DNA of 64,000 bases from contig NZ_VITA01000013.1 of NCBI RefSeq assembly GCF_007827695.1, forward strand, positions 62,001-126,000, given 5' to 3'. Origin of the DNA: Sinorhizobium medicae (GTDB taxonomy: Bacteria > Pseudomonadota > Alphaproteobacteria > Rhizobiales > Rhizobiaceae). This document shows, in pieces, positions 46,332 to 55,360 of the stretch. The position numbers were made by a program, and so were the translations under genes. The notes beneath the pieces were generated by a model that did not search any database, was not told the DNA's origin, and saw only the letters and a program-made list of their open reading frames with translations. Each line of letters begins with the position of its first letter. Positions within the stretch are counted from its first letter, which is position 1.

Positions 46332-47807
46332 CTAGATCGCATCGTTCCAGGTACGGCCGTCGCGCTCGATCAGCGCGATCGACTGGCTCGGCCCCCAGGT
46401 TCCGGCCGTATAGCCTTGCACCTGCTGCCCGGTCATTTCCCAGGCCTTGAGGATCGGGTCGATCCACTGCCAGGCGGCTTCCACCTCGTCGCGCCGCACG
46501 AACAGGGTCTGGTTGTTGCGGATCACGTCGAGCAGCAGGCGCTCATAGGCGTCGGCATTGCGCACGGCGAAGGCCTCCGCGAAGCTCATGTCGAGCGGAA
46601 CGTTCCTCAGCCGCATGCCGCCCGGCCCCGGGTCCTTGATCATGAGGGACTGCTTGACGCCCTCATTCGGCTGCAGGCGGATCATCAGCTGGTTGGCCGA
46701 AATGCGTCCGGCGCTCTGGTCGAAGATCGAGTGCGGAATCTGTTTGAAGGTGATGACGATCTCCGACATGCGGCCGGCCATTCGCTTTCCGGTGCGCAGA
46801 TAGAAAGGCACGCCCGCCCAGCGCCAATTGCTGATCTCGGCTTTGATCGCGACGAAGGTTTCCGTGTTGGAAACGCCTCCCTCGAGCTCTTCGAGATAGC
46901 CCTTGACCGGGCCGCCGGATGATGCGCCCGCACGATACTGGCCGCGGACCGTCACCTGTTCCGCATTGGACGCGGTGATCGGTTTCAGCGCGCGAAGCAC
47001 CTTGAGCTTCTCGTCGCGCACGGCCTCCGCGTCCATCGAGGTCGGCGCCTCCATGGCCACGAAACAGAGGAGCTGGAGAATATGGTTCTGCACCATGTCT
47101 CGCAGTGCGCCCGCCTTGTCATAGTAGCCGGCCCGATTTTCGAGCCCGACGGATTCGGAAACGGTGATCTGTATGTGATCGATATGGGCGGAATTCCACA
47201 AGGGTTCATAAAGCGCATTGGCAAAACGGAGCGCCATAAGGTTTTGCACCGTTTCCTTGCCGAGATAGTGATCGATGCGGAAAATCTGCTCTTCACGAAA
47301 GACCTTGCCGATCGTGTCGTTGAGCTCCGTCGCGGAGGCGAGGTCGCGGCCGATAGGCTTCTCGACGACGATGCGCGTGTTCCTGGTGATCAGCTTGTGA
47401 TCGCGTATTTTCTCGGAAATGTCGCCGAAGATCGCCGGCCCTACAGCGAGGTAAAAGGCGCGGGTGCGCTCCTTGCCTTCGTCCAGAAGCTTCTTCAGAT
47501 CGTCCCATCCCTGCTCGGACTTGGCGTCGACGGACACGTAGAAGAGCCGCGCGGTGAATTTTTCGACTTCCGCCTCGTTGAACTCCCCGGATTTCAGATG
47601 TTCCTTCAGGGCGTCGGCCGCGAAGTTGCGGTATTCTTCGTGGGAGAGGCTTGCGCGCGAGGCGCCGATGATCCGCGTCGGCTCCGAAAACTGGCCTTCC
47701 ATCTGACGGTGGTAAAGCGCCGGCAGCAGCTTGCGCTCCGCTAGATCGCCGGTGCCCCCGAACACCACATAGTCAAACGGTTCGACGGGAATGATCTGGC
47801 TGCTCAT
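46332..47807 (-). CDS. zwf: Glucose-6-phosphate 1-dehydrogenase Zwf
   Basis: Zwf oxidises glucose 6-phosphate with NADP, starting the Entner-Doudoroff and pentose phosphate routes. ATG at 47807 gives 491 residues, the normal length, beginning MSSQIIPVEPFDYVVFGGTG. The dinucleotide fingerprint is FGGTGDLAERKL (about 16-27), and the active-site motif RIDHYLGKETVQ contains the catalytic His and Lys (about 174-185). It is the first gene of zwf-pgl-edd. The 205-base region upstream (47808-48012) contains an AT-rich patch at 47839-47861 that may be the promoter core. Confidence 0.96.
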   Translation of the reverse strand: MSSQIIPVEPFDYVVFGGTGDLAERKLLPALYHRQMEGQFSEPTRIIGASRASLSHEEYRNFAADALKEHLKSGEFNEAEVEKFTARLFYVSVDAKSEQGWDDLKKLLDEGKERTRAFYLAVGPAIFGDISEKIRDHKLITRNTRIVVEKPIGRDLASATELNDTIGKVFREEQIFRIDHYLGKETVQNLMALRFANALYEPLWNSAHIDHIQITVSESVGLENRAGYYDKAGALRDMVQNHILQLLCFVAMEAPTSMDAEAVRDEKLKVLRALKPITASNAEQVTVRGQYRAGASSGGPVKGYLEELEGGVSNTETFVAIKAEISNWRWAGVPFYLRTGKRMAGRMSEIVITFKQIPHSIFDQSAGRISANQLMIRLQPNEGVKQSLMIKDPGPGGMRLRNVPLDMSFAEAFAVRNADAYERLLLDVIRNNQTLFVRRDEVEAAWQWIDPILKAWEMTGQQVQGYTAGTWGPSQSIALIERDGRTWNDAI

Positions 47808-47838
47808 AGGAAATCTCGATCTCGTTGAGGTCTGGCTG

Positions 47839-47861
47839 ATATAATCTAATCGATTTAAAAT
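47839..47861 (-). promoter_or_regulatory. AT-rich patch upstream of zwf
   Basis: In this GC-rich genome an isolated AT-rich stretch with a central AATCGATT palindrome lies 32-54 bases upstream of the zwf ATG. Read on the minus strand it offers TTATAT as a possible -10. A promoter or operator role is an inference. Confidence 0.3.
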
Positions 47862-48012
47862 GGCTAGGGTGCGCCGCAACAAAATGGGTGAGTGCCGCGC
47901 TTTCCGACGCACCGTCGCTGATATCGTCGTCGATCAGGCGCCGGAATTATGCAACAATTCAAGGCTTTGCGCGACCGTCCGAAAATAGGGGCCAGTCGTT
48001 TCAGCTTATCCG

Positions 48013-49299
48013 CTACATTCTGTCGCGCAATGCGTACCAGGTGAGAGCGAGGAACAGAAGAGCCGAGCGGAACCGCGTCCCTCCGGGAAAGGCCGGAATT
48101 TTGAGCTCTTTCAGCAGATCGAGCTCCGTGGCTTTACCAAGCGCGAGATCGGCATAGAGCTTGCCGCAGTAGTTGGCGAGCATGACGCCATGGCCGGAAT
48201 ATCCCCCGATCGAGGTGATGCCCGGCATGACGTCGCGGCAGAAGGGTTGGCGCGGCATGGTGATGCCGACCGAGCCTCCCCAGGCGTGCGTGACCTCGAT
48301 GTCCGCAAGCGCCGGATAGATTTCGCATATCTGACGGCGGATATGCGCAGAGATGTCGCGCGGATTGTCGGCCGTGTAGGCCTCGCGCCCGCCGAAGAGC
48401 AGCCGCCCGTCCTTCGATTTGCGGAAATAGCGCACGACGAAGCGCGAGTCGTCGACCGATTCGCCGCCGGGCAGAACTTCGGGATGGTCGGCCAGCACCG
48501 ACGTCGCGCCGATGAAGGAACGGATCGGCATGACATGGGCCGCGGTAACCGGCTCGAGATTGCCGATATAGGCATTGCAGGCGATCAGCGCCCGATCGGC
48601 CGTTATCGTGCCGCTCGTCGTCTCTATGACGACCAGGCCGCCCTTCTTCTCGATCCTCAGCGCCTTCGTCTGCTCGTAGAGATTGGCGCCCGCTCGCGCT
48701 GCCTGTCGCGTGAGCCCCACGACCAGCTTCATGGGGTGGATGTGCCCGGTCCCGACATCCCGGATGCCGAAGTGGTAATGGCTGGAGCCGAGCCGGCTTA
48801 CGGTTTCCTCACGATCCATGAAGGAAAGGTGCGGATAGCCGAATCGCTCCGTCATCGCCTCGACATGGTCGCGATAGTCCCGTTCGAGGCTTTTCTTGTG
48901 ACTGACCGAGAGTTGGCCCGGCATGAATTCGATATCGATCGCATGCTCTTCGGCAAAGCCCAGGACATAGCGCTTGGCGTTTTCGGCCATGTCGAAGAGC
49001 CGCTGGGCCCGTTCGCGGCCGAGCATCTCCTCCGCTTCCTCCGCCCAGAGACGCTGACCGGTGCCGAACTGCCCGCCATTGCGCCCCGAGGCGCCGTCGC
49101 CGAAGCGGCAGGAGTCTATCAGCGTGACGTCCGTCCCGCTCCGGGCGAGGTTATAAGCCGCCTGCAGACCGGTATAGCCACCGCCGATAATGGCGACATC
49201 GGCCCTGCGGGAGCCGGGCATGACCGGAAAGGCAGGCCTCTCCGGGATAGTGGCCTCATACCAGGAATATCCGGGCGAGATCGGGCTTTGCCAGCTCAT
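48013..49299 (-). CDS. puuB: FAD-dependent amine oxidase, PuuB/OrdL type
   Basis: A DAO-family flavoprotein, 428 residues, probably oxidising gamma-glutamylputrescine. Motifs are YSWYEATIPERPAFPVMPGS near the N-terminus, the Rossmann ADVAIIGGGYTGLQAAYNLA (about 33-52), DGASGRNGGQFGTGQR and the C-terminal FAD contact GITSIGGYSGHGVMLANYCG. I preferred ATG at 49299 (GGAAG upstream, matches PuuB starts) over ATG at 49323, which overlaps the puuA stop and has no ribosome-binding site. It is cotranscribed with the glutamine-synthetase-like puuA, which makes the substrate in the Puu pathway. Other D-amino-acid-type substrates are possible. Confidence 0.8.
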   Translation of the reverse strand: MSWQSPISPGYSWYEATIPERPAFPVMPGSRRADVAIIGGGYTGLQAAYNLARSGTDVTLIDSCRFGDGASGRNGGQFGTGQRLWAEEAEEMLGRERAQRLFDMAENAKRYVLGFAEEHAIDIEFMPGQLSVSHKKSLERDYRDHVEAMTERFGYPHLSFMDREETVSRLGSSHYHFGIRDVGTGHIHPMKLVVGLTRQAARAGANLYEQTKALRIEKKGGLVVIETTSGTITADRALIACNAYIGNLEPVTAAHVMPIRSFIGATSVLADHPEVLPGGESVDDSRFVVRYFRKSKDGRLLFGGREAYTADNPRDISAHIRRQICEIYPALADIEVTHAWGGSVGITMPRQPFCRDVMPGITSIGGYSGHGVMLANYCGKLYADLALGKATELDLLKELKIPAFPGGTRFRSALLFLALTWYALRDRM

Positions 49300-49315
49300 G
49301 GAACCGTCTTCCGGG

Positions 49316-50752
49316 TCAGACATTCAGGAGCAGGAACTCGCGTTCCCACGGGCTGATGACCTGCATGAACGTTTCGAACTCGCCGCGTTTGACGCCGGCA
49401 TAGATGGCGATGAACTCGGCGCTGAAGACTTCCGTCAGCGCCGGCGCCGATTCGAGCAGCGAGACTGCCTCGAGCAGCCCTCGCGGCAACTCGATCGCAC
49501 CTTCGTTTGCCGTGTGCTCCGACGGCGGCGTCGGCAGCAGGCCCTCGACGATGCCGAGATAGCCGCATCCGAGCGAGGCGGCCAGCGCAAGATAGGGGTT
49601 CGCGTCGGAGCTCGGAAGACGGTTCTCGATCCGTCTGGCGACCGGATCGGAAACGGGGATACGAAACGCCGTCGTCCTGTTGTCGTAGCCCCAGGCGGTG
49701 TTGACCGGCGCGGACATGTCCGGTGTCAAGCGCCGGTAGGAATTCACATAGGGTGCCATCATCGACAAGGTCCGTGGCACATAGTGCTGCATGCCGCCGA
49801 TGAAGAAAAAGAACTCCTGGGACGGTGAGCCGTCAGGATTGGAAAAAATATTACGGCCGGTTTCGATGTCGATCACCGACTGGTGGATGTGCATGGCGGA
49901 GCCCGGCTGGCCCTGCATGGGCTTGGCCATGAACGTCGCATAAATTCCATGCTTCAATGCCGCTTCGCGGATCGTGCGCTTGAACAGGAAGACCTGGTCG
50001 GCAAGCTCGACCGGATCGCCGTGCCTGAGATTGATCTCGAGTTGAGCCGGGCCCTCCTCGTGGATCAGCGTGTCGATCTCCAGACCCTGCTTTTCGGAGA
50101 AATGGTAGATGTCGTCGATAAGCTCGTCGAACTCGTTGATGCCGGCAATCGAATAACCCTGGCCGCCGAGGATGGACCGGCCGGACCGGCCCTTCGGCGG
50201 CCGCAGCGGGTAGTCGGGGTCGTCGTTCTGGGCGACGAGATAGAATTCGATCTCCGGTGCGACCACCGGTTTCCAGCCCTTCTGCCGATATAGCTCGATA
50301 ACACGCTTGAGCACGTTGCGTGGAGTGTAGCTGATCTGCTCGCCCTGCGAGCCGACGATATCACAGATGACCTGTGCAGTCGGGTCGGTCTCCCAGGGAA
50401 CGATCGAAAGGGTTGAGAGATCAGGAACGAGCTTGATGTCGCTGTCGCGGGCGTCGTAACGGAACTGGCCGGTTTCCTCGGGATACTCGCCGGAGATCGT
50501 GTGGCGGTAGATCGCCGATGGCAAGGCGAGCGAGGTATTGGATGTGAACTTGGACGTCGGCATCATCTTGCCGCGCGCAACGCCCGCAAGGTCCGGGGTG
50601 ATGCATTCGATATCTTCGATACCACGGATCTTTAGCCAGTCGACGGCTTCGGTCCAGGTCTTCACGCCACGGGCGGAATGAAGGGCGGGGGGGATTTTCG
50701 AACTTTTGCTGACCTTTGCTGTCTCTTGGGCAACACTTCTCTTGGAAGACAT
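49316..50752 (-). CDS. puuA: Glutamine-synthetase-family gamma-glutamylputrescine synthetase
   Basis: A 478-residue member of the glutamine synthetase family. Active-site segments are VVAPEIEFYLVAQNDDPDYP (about 166-185), HEEGPAQLEINLRHGDPVEL, GQPGSAMHIHQSVID (about 280-294) and NRTTAFRIPVSDPVARRIEN. The sequence and the adjacent puuB-type oxidase fit PuuA, which ligates glutamate to putrescine, rather than ammonia-assimilating GlnA. A basic N-terminal extension of about 30 residues is present. It is divergent from the flavoprotein gene at 50877. A polyamine transporter is encoded 9 kb away (potFGHI). Confidence 0.82.
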   Translation of the reverse strand: MSSKRSVAQETAKVSKSSKIPPALHSARGVKTWTEAVDWLKIRGIEDIECITPDLAGVARGKMMPTSKFTSNTSLALPSAIYRHTISGEYPEETGQFRYDARDSDIKLVPDLSTLSIVPWETDPTAQVICDIVGSQGEQISYTPRNVLKRVIELYRQKGWKPVVAPEIEFYLVAQNDDPDYPLRPPKGRSGRSILGGQGYSIAGINEFDELIDDIYHFSEKQGLEIDTLIHEEGPAQLEINLRHGDPVELADQVFLFKRTIREAALKHGIYATFMAKPMQGQPGSAMHIHQSVIDIETGRNIFSNPDGSPSQEFFFFIGGMQHYVPRTLSMMAPYVNSYRRLTPDMSAPVNTAWGYDNRTTAFRIPVSDPVARRIENRLPSSDANPYLALAASLGCGYLGIVEGLLPTPPSEHTANEGAIELPRGLLEAVSLLESAPALTEVFSAEFIAIYAGVKRGEFETFMQVISPWEREFLLLNV

Positions 50753-50876
50753 AAATCACCGGGGTTGGCTTCGGATGCCGCAATCATAACCGCAGTTTGG
50801 CAATTAGCTAGACACAGGCGATTGACTTTCGCCATGGTCGCCGGGAAGGAGGAGGCGAAGACAGGAGGAAGGCTGC

Positions 50877-52061
50877 GTGGCGGAAAAGCAGGACGTGGTG
50901 ATCATCGGGGCGGGTGCCGCCGGCATGATGTGCGCCATCGAGGCAGGCAAGCGGGGGCGCCGCGTGCTCGTACTCGACCATGCCAAGGCACCCGGTGAGA
51001 AGATCCGCATTTCCGGCGGCGGCCGCTGCAATTTCACGAACATAGATGCGAGCCCGAGAAACTTTCTCTCCGGCAACCCGCATTTTTGCAAGTCGGCGCT
51101 TGCCCGCTACCGGCCGCAGGACTTTGTCGCGCTCGTCGAGCGCCATGGCATAAGCTGGCACGAGAAAACGCTCGGGCAACTCTTCTGCGATCATTCGGCC
51201 AAGGACATCATCCGCATGCTGACGGCGGAGATGAGCGAGGCGGGTGTGCAGTTGGCGCTCGAGACAGCGATTTCGGCGGTCGAGAGGATTGCCTCCGGCT
51301 TCCGTATCACCACGAGTGCCGGGAGCGTCGACGCCGCGTCGCTGGTCCTGGCGAGCGGCGGCAAGTCCATCCCGAAGATGGGAGCGACGGGTTTTGCCTA
51401 CCGCATCGCGGAGCAGTTCGATATGCCGCTCGTCGAAACCCGACCCGCGCTGGTTCCCCTCACGCTCGATCAGGCGCAGCTTGCGAAGCTCGGCGGGCTT
51501 GCCGGTGTTGCGGCAGATGCCGAGGCCCGGTTCGGGAAGGAGGCCTTCCGCGAAGCTGTTCTCATTACCCATCGCGGCCTGAGCGGACCGGCAATCCTGC
51601 AGATTTCATCCTACTGGCGCGAAGGCGAGGAGATCGTGCTTCGGCTCATGCCGGACATCGATATCGCTTCGATCCTCAAGGGAATGCGCCGGACGAATGG
51701 CCGGCAGGCAGCCCAGACGGCTCTTGCCGACATCCTGCCGCGCCGGCTCGCGCAATTCTTCGCCGATGAAGCAAAGGTGACGGGGCGCATGCTTGCCGAT
51801 CTCTCCGACAAGGCGATCGACGCGCTTTCCAACTCCATTCAGGCCTGGGCGATCAAACCGGCGGGATCGGAAGGGTACCGCACCGCCGAGGTCACGCTTG
51901 GCGGCGTCGATACGCGCGCGCTCGACTCCCGCAGCATGCAGACAAGGGAAGTTCCCGGCCTTTACTTCATCGGCGAGTGTGTCGATGTGACCGGTTGGCT
52001 CGGTGGGTACAATTTTCAATGGGCGTGGTCGTCGGGCTTCGTCGCCGGTCAAGACGTGTAA
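50877..52061 (+). CDS. BaiN/HI0933-family NAD(P)/FAD-dependent oxidoreductase
   Basis: A 394-residue flavoprotein with the Rossmann fingerprint VVIIGAGAAGMMCAIEAGKR (about 7-26), the family signature GEKIRISGGGRCNFTNIDAS (about 41-60), SLVLASGGKSIPKMGATGFA and a C-terminal GLYFIGECVDVTGWLGGYNF. This is the HI0933/YhiN group, whose physiological substrate is generally unknown. The GTG start at 50877 is supported by an upstream GGAGGAAGG. It is divergent from puuA across 124 bases and not obviously part of the polyamine pathway. Confidence 0.88.
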   Translation: MAEKQDVVIIGAGAAGMMCAIEAGKRGRRVLVLDHAKAPGEKIRISGGGRCNFTNIDASPRNFLSGNPHFCKSALARYRPQDFVALVERHGISWHEKTLGQLFCDHSAKDIIRMLTAEMSEAGVQLALETAISAVERIASGFRITTSAGSVDAASLVLASGGKSIPKMGATGFAYRIAEQFDMPLVETRPALVPLTLDQAQLAKLGGLAGVAADAEARFGKEAFREAVLITHRGLSGPAILQISSYWREGEEIVLRLMPDIDIASILKGMRRTNGRQAAQTALADILPRRLAQFFADEAKVTGRMLADLSDKAIDALSNSIQAWAIKPAGSEGYRTAEVTLGGVDTRALDSRSMQTREVPGLYFIGECVDVTGWLGGYNFQWAWSSGFVAGQDV

Positions 52062-52332
52062 CCGTCCGGCAAAATTGGTGATTTGCATATTCAGCCATTC
52101 TTAAGGGAAATAACGAAAGCATGGATTCATGGCGCTACCTCCGCAAAGGCTGTGGTAGTCAACAAATGGCAACCACATTGTTTCCATTTCGAGGACTTTC
52201 TTCAGCCGCACGATGGATGCACCATAATCCGCGAAGGCAAGGGCTAACCGGTCTTTGCCAGCAACTCGAAGTGCTACAGCGAGCTCTACGCGTCGAGGAC
52301 GTTAGATGCTGTAGCGGCAAGGACAAGAGGCC
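52062..52332. other. Intergenic region after the flavoprotein gene
   Basis: No gene is evident in these 271 bases. An 8-bp inverted repeat (GCTACAGC at 52273-52280 and GCTGTAGC at 52308-52315) lies just before the candidate small gene at 52333 and could be an operator or leader hairpin. A weaker GTGGT/ACCAC pair lies near 52152. Confidence 0.45.
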
Positions 52333-52473
52333 ATGAACCAGCAACGCCGCCGTCCCCGTGCAATAGCCATCGCCCGTGCAGACAAGAGCAGCCGGCAGAA
52401 CGAAATGGCGGCTTACCTCGCCACGCTCGTGCTGTGTGCATTGACGGCGATTGCTCTCTTTTCCTCGCTTTGA
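52333..52473 (+). CDS. Candidate 46-residue small membrane protein
   Basis: ATG at 52333 opens a 46-residue frame with a strongly basic N-terminus (MNQQRRRPRAIAIARADKSS) and one clear hydrophobic segment at the C-terminus (MAAYLATLVLCALTAIALFS). AAGGA at 52319-52323 provides a ribosome-binding site 9 bases upstream. The layout (basic tail, single helix) is typical of small inner-membrane proteins and unlikely from random GC-rich DNA. There are no known relatives that I can name. It stands alone between the flavoprotein and mcpZ genes. Between 52474 and 52776 I see only a short GGGC/GCCC hairpin near 52555. Confidence 0.45.
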   Translation: MNQQRRRPRAIAIARADKSSRQNEMAAYLATLVLCALTAIALFSSL

Positions 52474-52776
52474 GGCGTCGCTTCCGACCGAGCACGTCGG
52501 CGCGCCGGGCGCAATCCCGTTTATGGAATTCTTAATCGTTTGAAATGATTATGACGGGCAATTGAGCCCGCCAGGTCCGCGCCGCCGATCGGTTGCATGG
52601 GCCCGCAATGACTGCCGGCGGGCTGGCGGCGCCGCGCCGCATGACTTTCCCGAAAACATCAGCCTGTTTGCGCATCGGGTGGCGCCCGAGCACCTTGGCG
52701 CGTTCACCGGACGCGACATCGGGTGCTTCGAGCCATTGGGGGAGCGAAACGCGAGCTGGTAAGCCAAGGTGTTTCC

Positions 52777-55302
52777 ATGTTCATCGACAGGATACTCGCG
52801 CGCTTCAAGATTCAGACGAAGGTTCTCTTCTTCATCCTTCCCTTCGTCATCAGCATTTCAGCCGTCGGCATCACCGGCCTTTATGCCACGGGCCTTTTGC
52901 AGGGCCGTATGGAGATCTCGAACAGCGTCCTGCAGACGCTGAGCGGCTTCAAGGACGTCTATGCGCAGATGAACAACTTCCTGCAGCGGACGACCGATGA
53001 AAGTCGCCGGATGCTCAAGGACGCAATCGTCACGCAAAAGGAAGTGCTGGCCGAAGCCGCGACGCAGGTCGCCGATGGAAATGGCAAGGACGAGCTCGCT
53101 GCTGCCATCGCCGAGACCAGCGACATCGAGACGCGCATCGACGGGCTGTGGACGCTCCATGAAGGCGAACAGAAGCTGCGGGCCGGGACAAGGGCCAATC
53201 TGGAGCGGCTTGCGGCCGAACAGGCGAAGATCAATGAGGAGGCGAACCGGCTGCAATACGCCGTGCGCAAGGACGAGAATGCAGCCAAGACGATGCTGCG
53301 CAACGCCGAAAAGCTCATGCGCGCCAGCCGCTTCTACGCAGAATTCGCGACGGAGGTGAGCGGGGCGGTAACGGTCGAGGAGAAGCTCAAGGTCACAGAG
53401 GCCCGATACCCGACCATTGGCCGCACGCAACGGGATATCTTCGTGCTCCTGCCGAAGGGCGAGAAATCTCTTGCCGAAACCGTCAACTCGGCTTCCGGGG
53501 CGATCGGCGCTCTCATCAAGACGCCGCCCGGCCCCGAAACGCTCGCCGGTCTTTCGAAATATGTCGACCGTTTCCGCACCGCGAGCTTTCGCCTGGAAGC
53601 AGCATCGGTCGGCAAGATGCGCGAGGCGACGCAGATTTTCAGCGAACTCGACGGGAAGATCGCCGGGACTGAATCCGTGCTGACAGCGACACGCAGGCTC
53701 ACGATATCCCTGACCGATATCCAGATCGCCACCGCGGCCTTTCTCGGAGTGACGGACGAGGAAAATCGCAAGAAGCTCCTCGACAAATTCCTCGCAGTCC
53801 AGTCCAACCTGACAACCTTGCGCGGCATAGCCAGCGGCATGACCTTCTTCGATCAGACCGAGGGCGTCCTCCTGCCGATCATCGACGGGATGAAGAAAGA
53901 CGGCCTGGCGCTCGTCGAGACAACCGCGAAGCGAACTGCGGAATTCGAGGCTGCGGGAGCGGCGATCAACAAGATCTGGAGCGATCTCACCGGTTTTGCC
54001 GAGCAGCAGAAGGTCGTCGCCGGTGCCGAGCGGGAGGAGGCGGATCAGATTTCCCTGGGGGCGACCATTGCCGGCGTCGTCATTGCCCTTCTCGCGGGAA
54101 TTGCGCTTACGATTACGCTCAAGAAACCCATTGGACAGATAACGGCTGCCATGCGGCGCCTCGCGGATGGTGCGCTCGATACTTCGATCGATGGCGGCAT
54201 GCGCCGCGACGAGATCGGCGACATGGCGCGTGCCCTCGGCGTCTTCAAGGAAAATGCACTCTCCAAGGTGCGCATCGAGGTGGAGAGTGCCCAGGAACGT
54301 GCTCGCGCGGATGCCGAGCGCAACCGCAACGACGCAGAGAAGCGCGAACTCGACAGGCAGATCGACCTTGCCGTCAATGAACTCGCCGCCGGTCTGGGGC
54401 GCCTGGCACAGGGCGACCTGTCGCGGCAGATCGAAGTGCCCTTCAAAGGCCGGCTCGAACAATTGCGGCTGGATTTCAATGGTTCGCTCGTTCGCCTTCA
54501 GGATACGCTGGCGCAGATCCGTGCCAATGCCCAGTCTATCCAGAAAAGCGGCGCCAGCATGCACCGGTCCGCCGACGCGCTGTCGAAGCGGACCGAGGCT
54601 CAGGCCGCTTCGCTGGAGGAGACGGCGGCGGCGGTCGACCAGATCACCGTCACGGTGCGTTCTTCGGCGGAAAGGGCGCACGAGGCGAACCAGGCGGTGA
54701 TCGAGACCAAGCGGAGCGCCGACAGCTCGGCAACGGTCGTCACCAACGCCGTTGCTGCTATGGGACGCATCGAGGATGCCTCGCGGCAGATTGAACAGAT
54801 CATCGAGGTGATCGACGACATTGCCTTTCAGACCAATCTTCTGGCGCTCAACGCAGGCATCGAAGCGGCTCGCGCCGGGGAAGCGGGCAAGGGCTTTGCC
54901 GTGGTGGCGCAGGAAGTGCGCGAACTCGCGCAGCGCTCGGCCGGGGCGGCGCGCGAAATCAAGGGGCTGATCGAGAAATCGACGAAAGAGGTGAGCTCCG
55001 GCTCACGCCTCGTCAACGAAACGGGCGCCGTGCTCGCCTCGATCAGCGCCGAGATCGTCACCGTAAGCCGGCATGTGGAGATGATTGCCACGGCGAGCCG
55101 CGACCAGGCGATAGCCCTGAACGAAGTCAATGGTTCGGTCAACCAGATGGACCAGATGACCCAGCAGAACGCCTCGATGGTCGAGGAAGCGACTGCCACC
55201 AGCCTGGCGCTCGCGAACCAGGCAGATAGCTTGATGACGCTGGTCGAACAGTTCCGTCTCGAGCCGGTGGTTGCAGCCGATCACGCTTATCGGGCGGCAT
55301 AG
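52777..55302 (+). CDS. mcpZ: Methyl-accepting chemotaxis protein with very large periplasmic domain (McpZ type)
   Basis: An 841-residue chemoreceptor. ATG at 52777 has AAGGTG upstream. The first membrane helix is about 17-37 (VLFFILPFVISISAVGITGL) and the second about 424-446 (ATIAGVVIALLAGIALTITL). The periplasmic part of about 385 residues is helical and far longer than the usual 150-250. HAMP-like segments follow (LKKPIGQITAAMRRLADGAL; LGRLAQGDLSRQIEVPFKGR), then the signalling hairpin with tip IAFQTNLLALNAGIEAARAG (near residue 685). No CheR-binding pentapeptide is seen at the C-terminus. The large domain and the aceA/potF neighbourhood match McpZ of S. meliloti; I am fairly but not fully sure of the name. 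Confidence 0.85.
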   Translation: MFIDRILARFKIQTKVLFFILPFVISISAVGITGLYATGLLQGRMEISNSVLQTLSGFKDVYAQMNNFLQRTTDESRRMLKDAIVTQKEVLAEAATQVADGNGKDELAAAIAETSDIETRIDGLWTLHEGEQKLRAGTRANLERLAAEQAKINEEANRLQYAVRKDENAAKTMLRNAEKLMRASRFYAEFATEVSGAVTVEEKLKVTEARYPTIGRTQRDIFVLLPKGEKSLAETVNSASGAIGALIKTPPGPETLAGLSKYVDRFRTASFRLEAASVGKMREATQIFSELDGKIAGTESVLTATRRLTISLTDIQIATAAFLGVTDEENRKKLLDKFLAVQSNLTTLRGIASGMTFFDQTEGVLLPIIDGMKKDGLALVETTAKRTAEFEAAGAAINKIWSDLTGFAEQQKVVAGAEREEADQISLGATIAGVVIALLAGIALTITLKKPIGQITAAMRRLADGALDTSIDGGMRRDEIGDMARALGVFKENALSKVRIEVESAQERARADAERNRNDAEKRELDRQIDLAVNELAAGLGRLAQGDLSRQIEVPFKGRLEQLRLDFNGSLVRLQDTLAQIRANAQSIQKSGASMHRSADALSKRTEAQAASLEETAAAVDQITVTVRSSAERAHEANQAVIETKRSADSSATVVTNAVAAMGRIEDASRQIEQIIEVIDDIAFQTNLLALNAGIEAARAGEAGKGFAVVAQEVRELAQRSAGAAREIKGLIEKSTKEVSSGSRLVNETGAVLASISAEIVTVSRHVEMIATASRDQAIALNEVNGSVNQMDQMTQQNASMVEEATATSLALANQADSLMTLVEQFRLEPVVAADHAYRAA

Positions 55303-55324
55303 CCGAATTCAAACGCCGCAGACT

Positions 55325-55360
55325 GGGCCGCGCATCCCCGGATGCGCGGCCCTTTCATTT
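55325..55360. terminator. Bidirectional terminator between mcpZ and the 68-codon gene
   Basis: A perfect 13-bp stem (GGGCCGCGCATCC pairing with GGATGCGCGGCCC) with a 2-base loop is followed by TTTCATTT, 22 bases past the mcpZ stop. The convergent small gene ends at 55355, so the hairpin probably serves both directions. Confidence 0.85.

Noticed and set aside
52555-52570. CGGGC/GCCCG hairpin upstream of mcpZ as a terminator
   Set aside because: The stem is short and no T tract follows, so it was not called as a feature.
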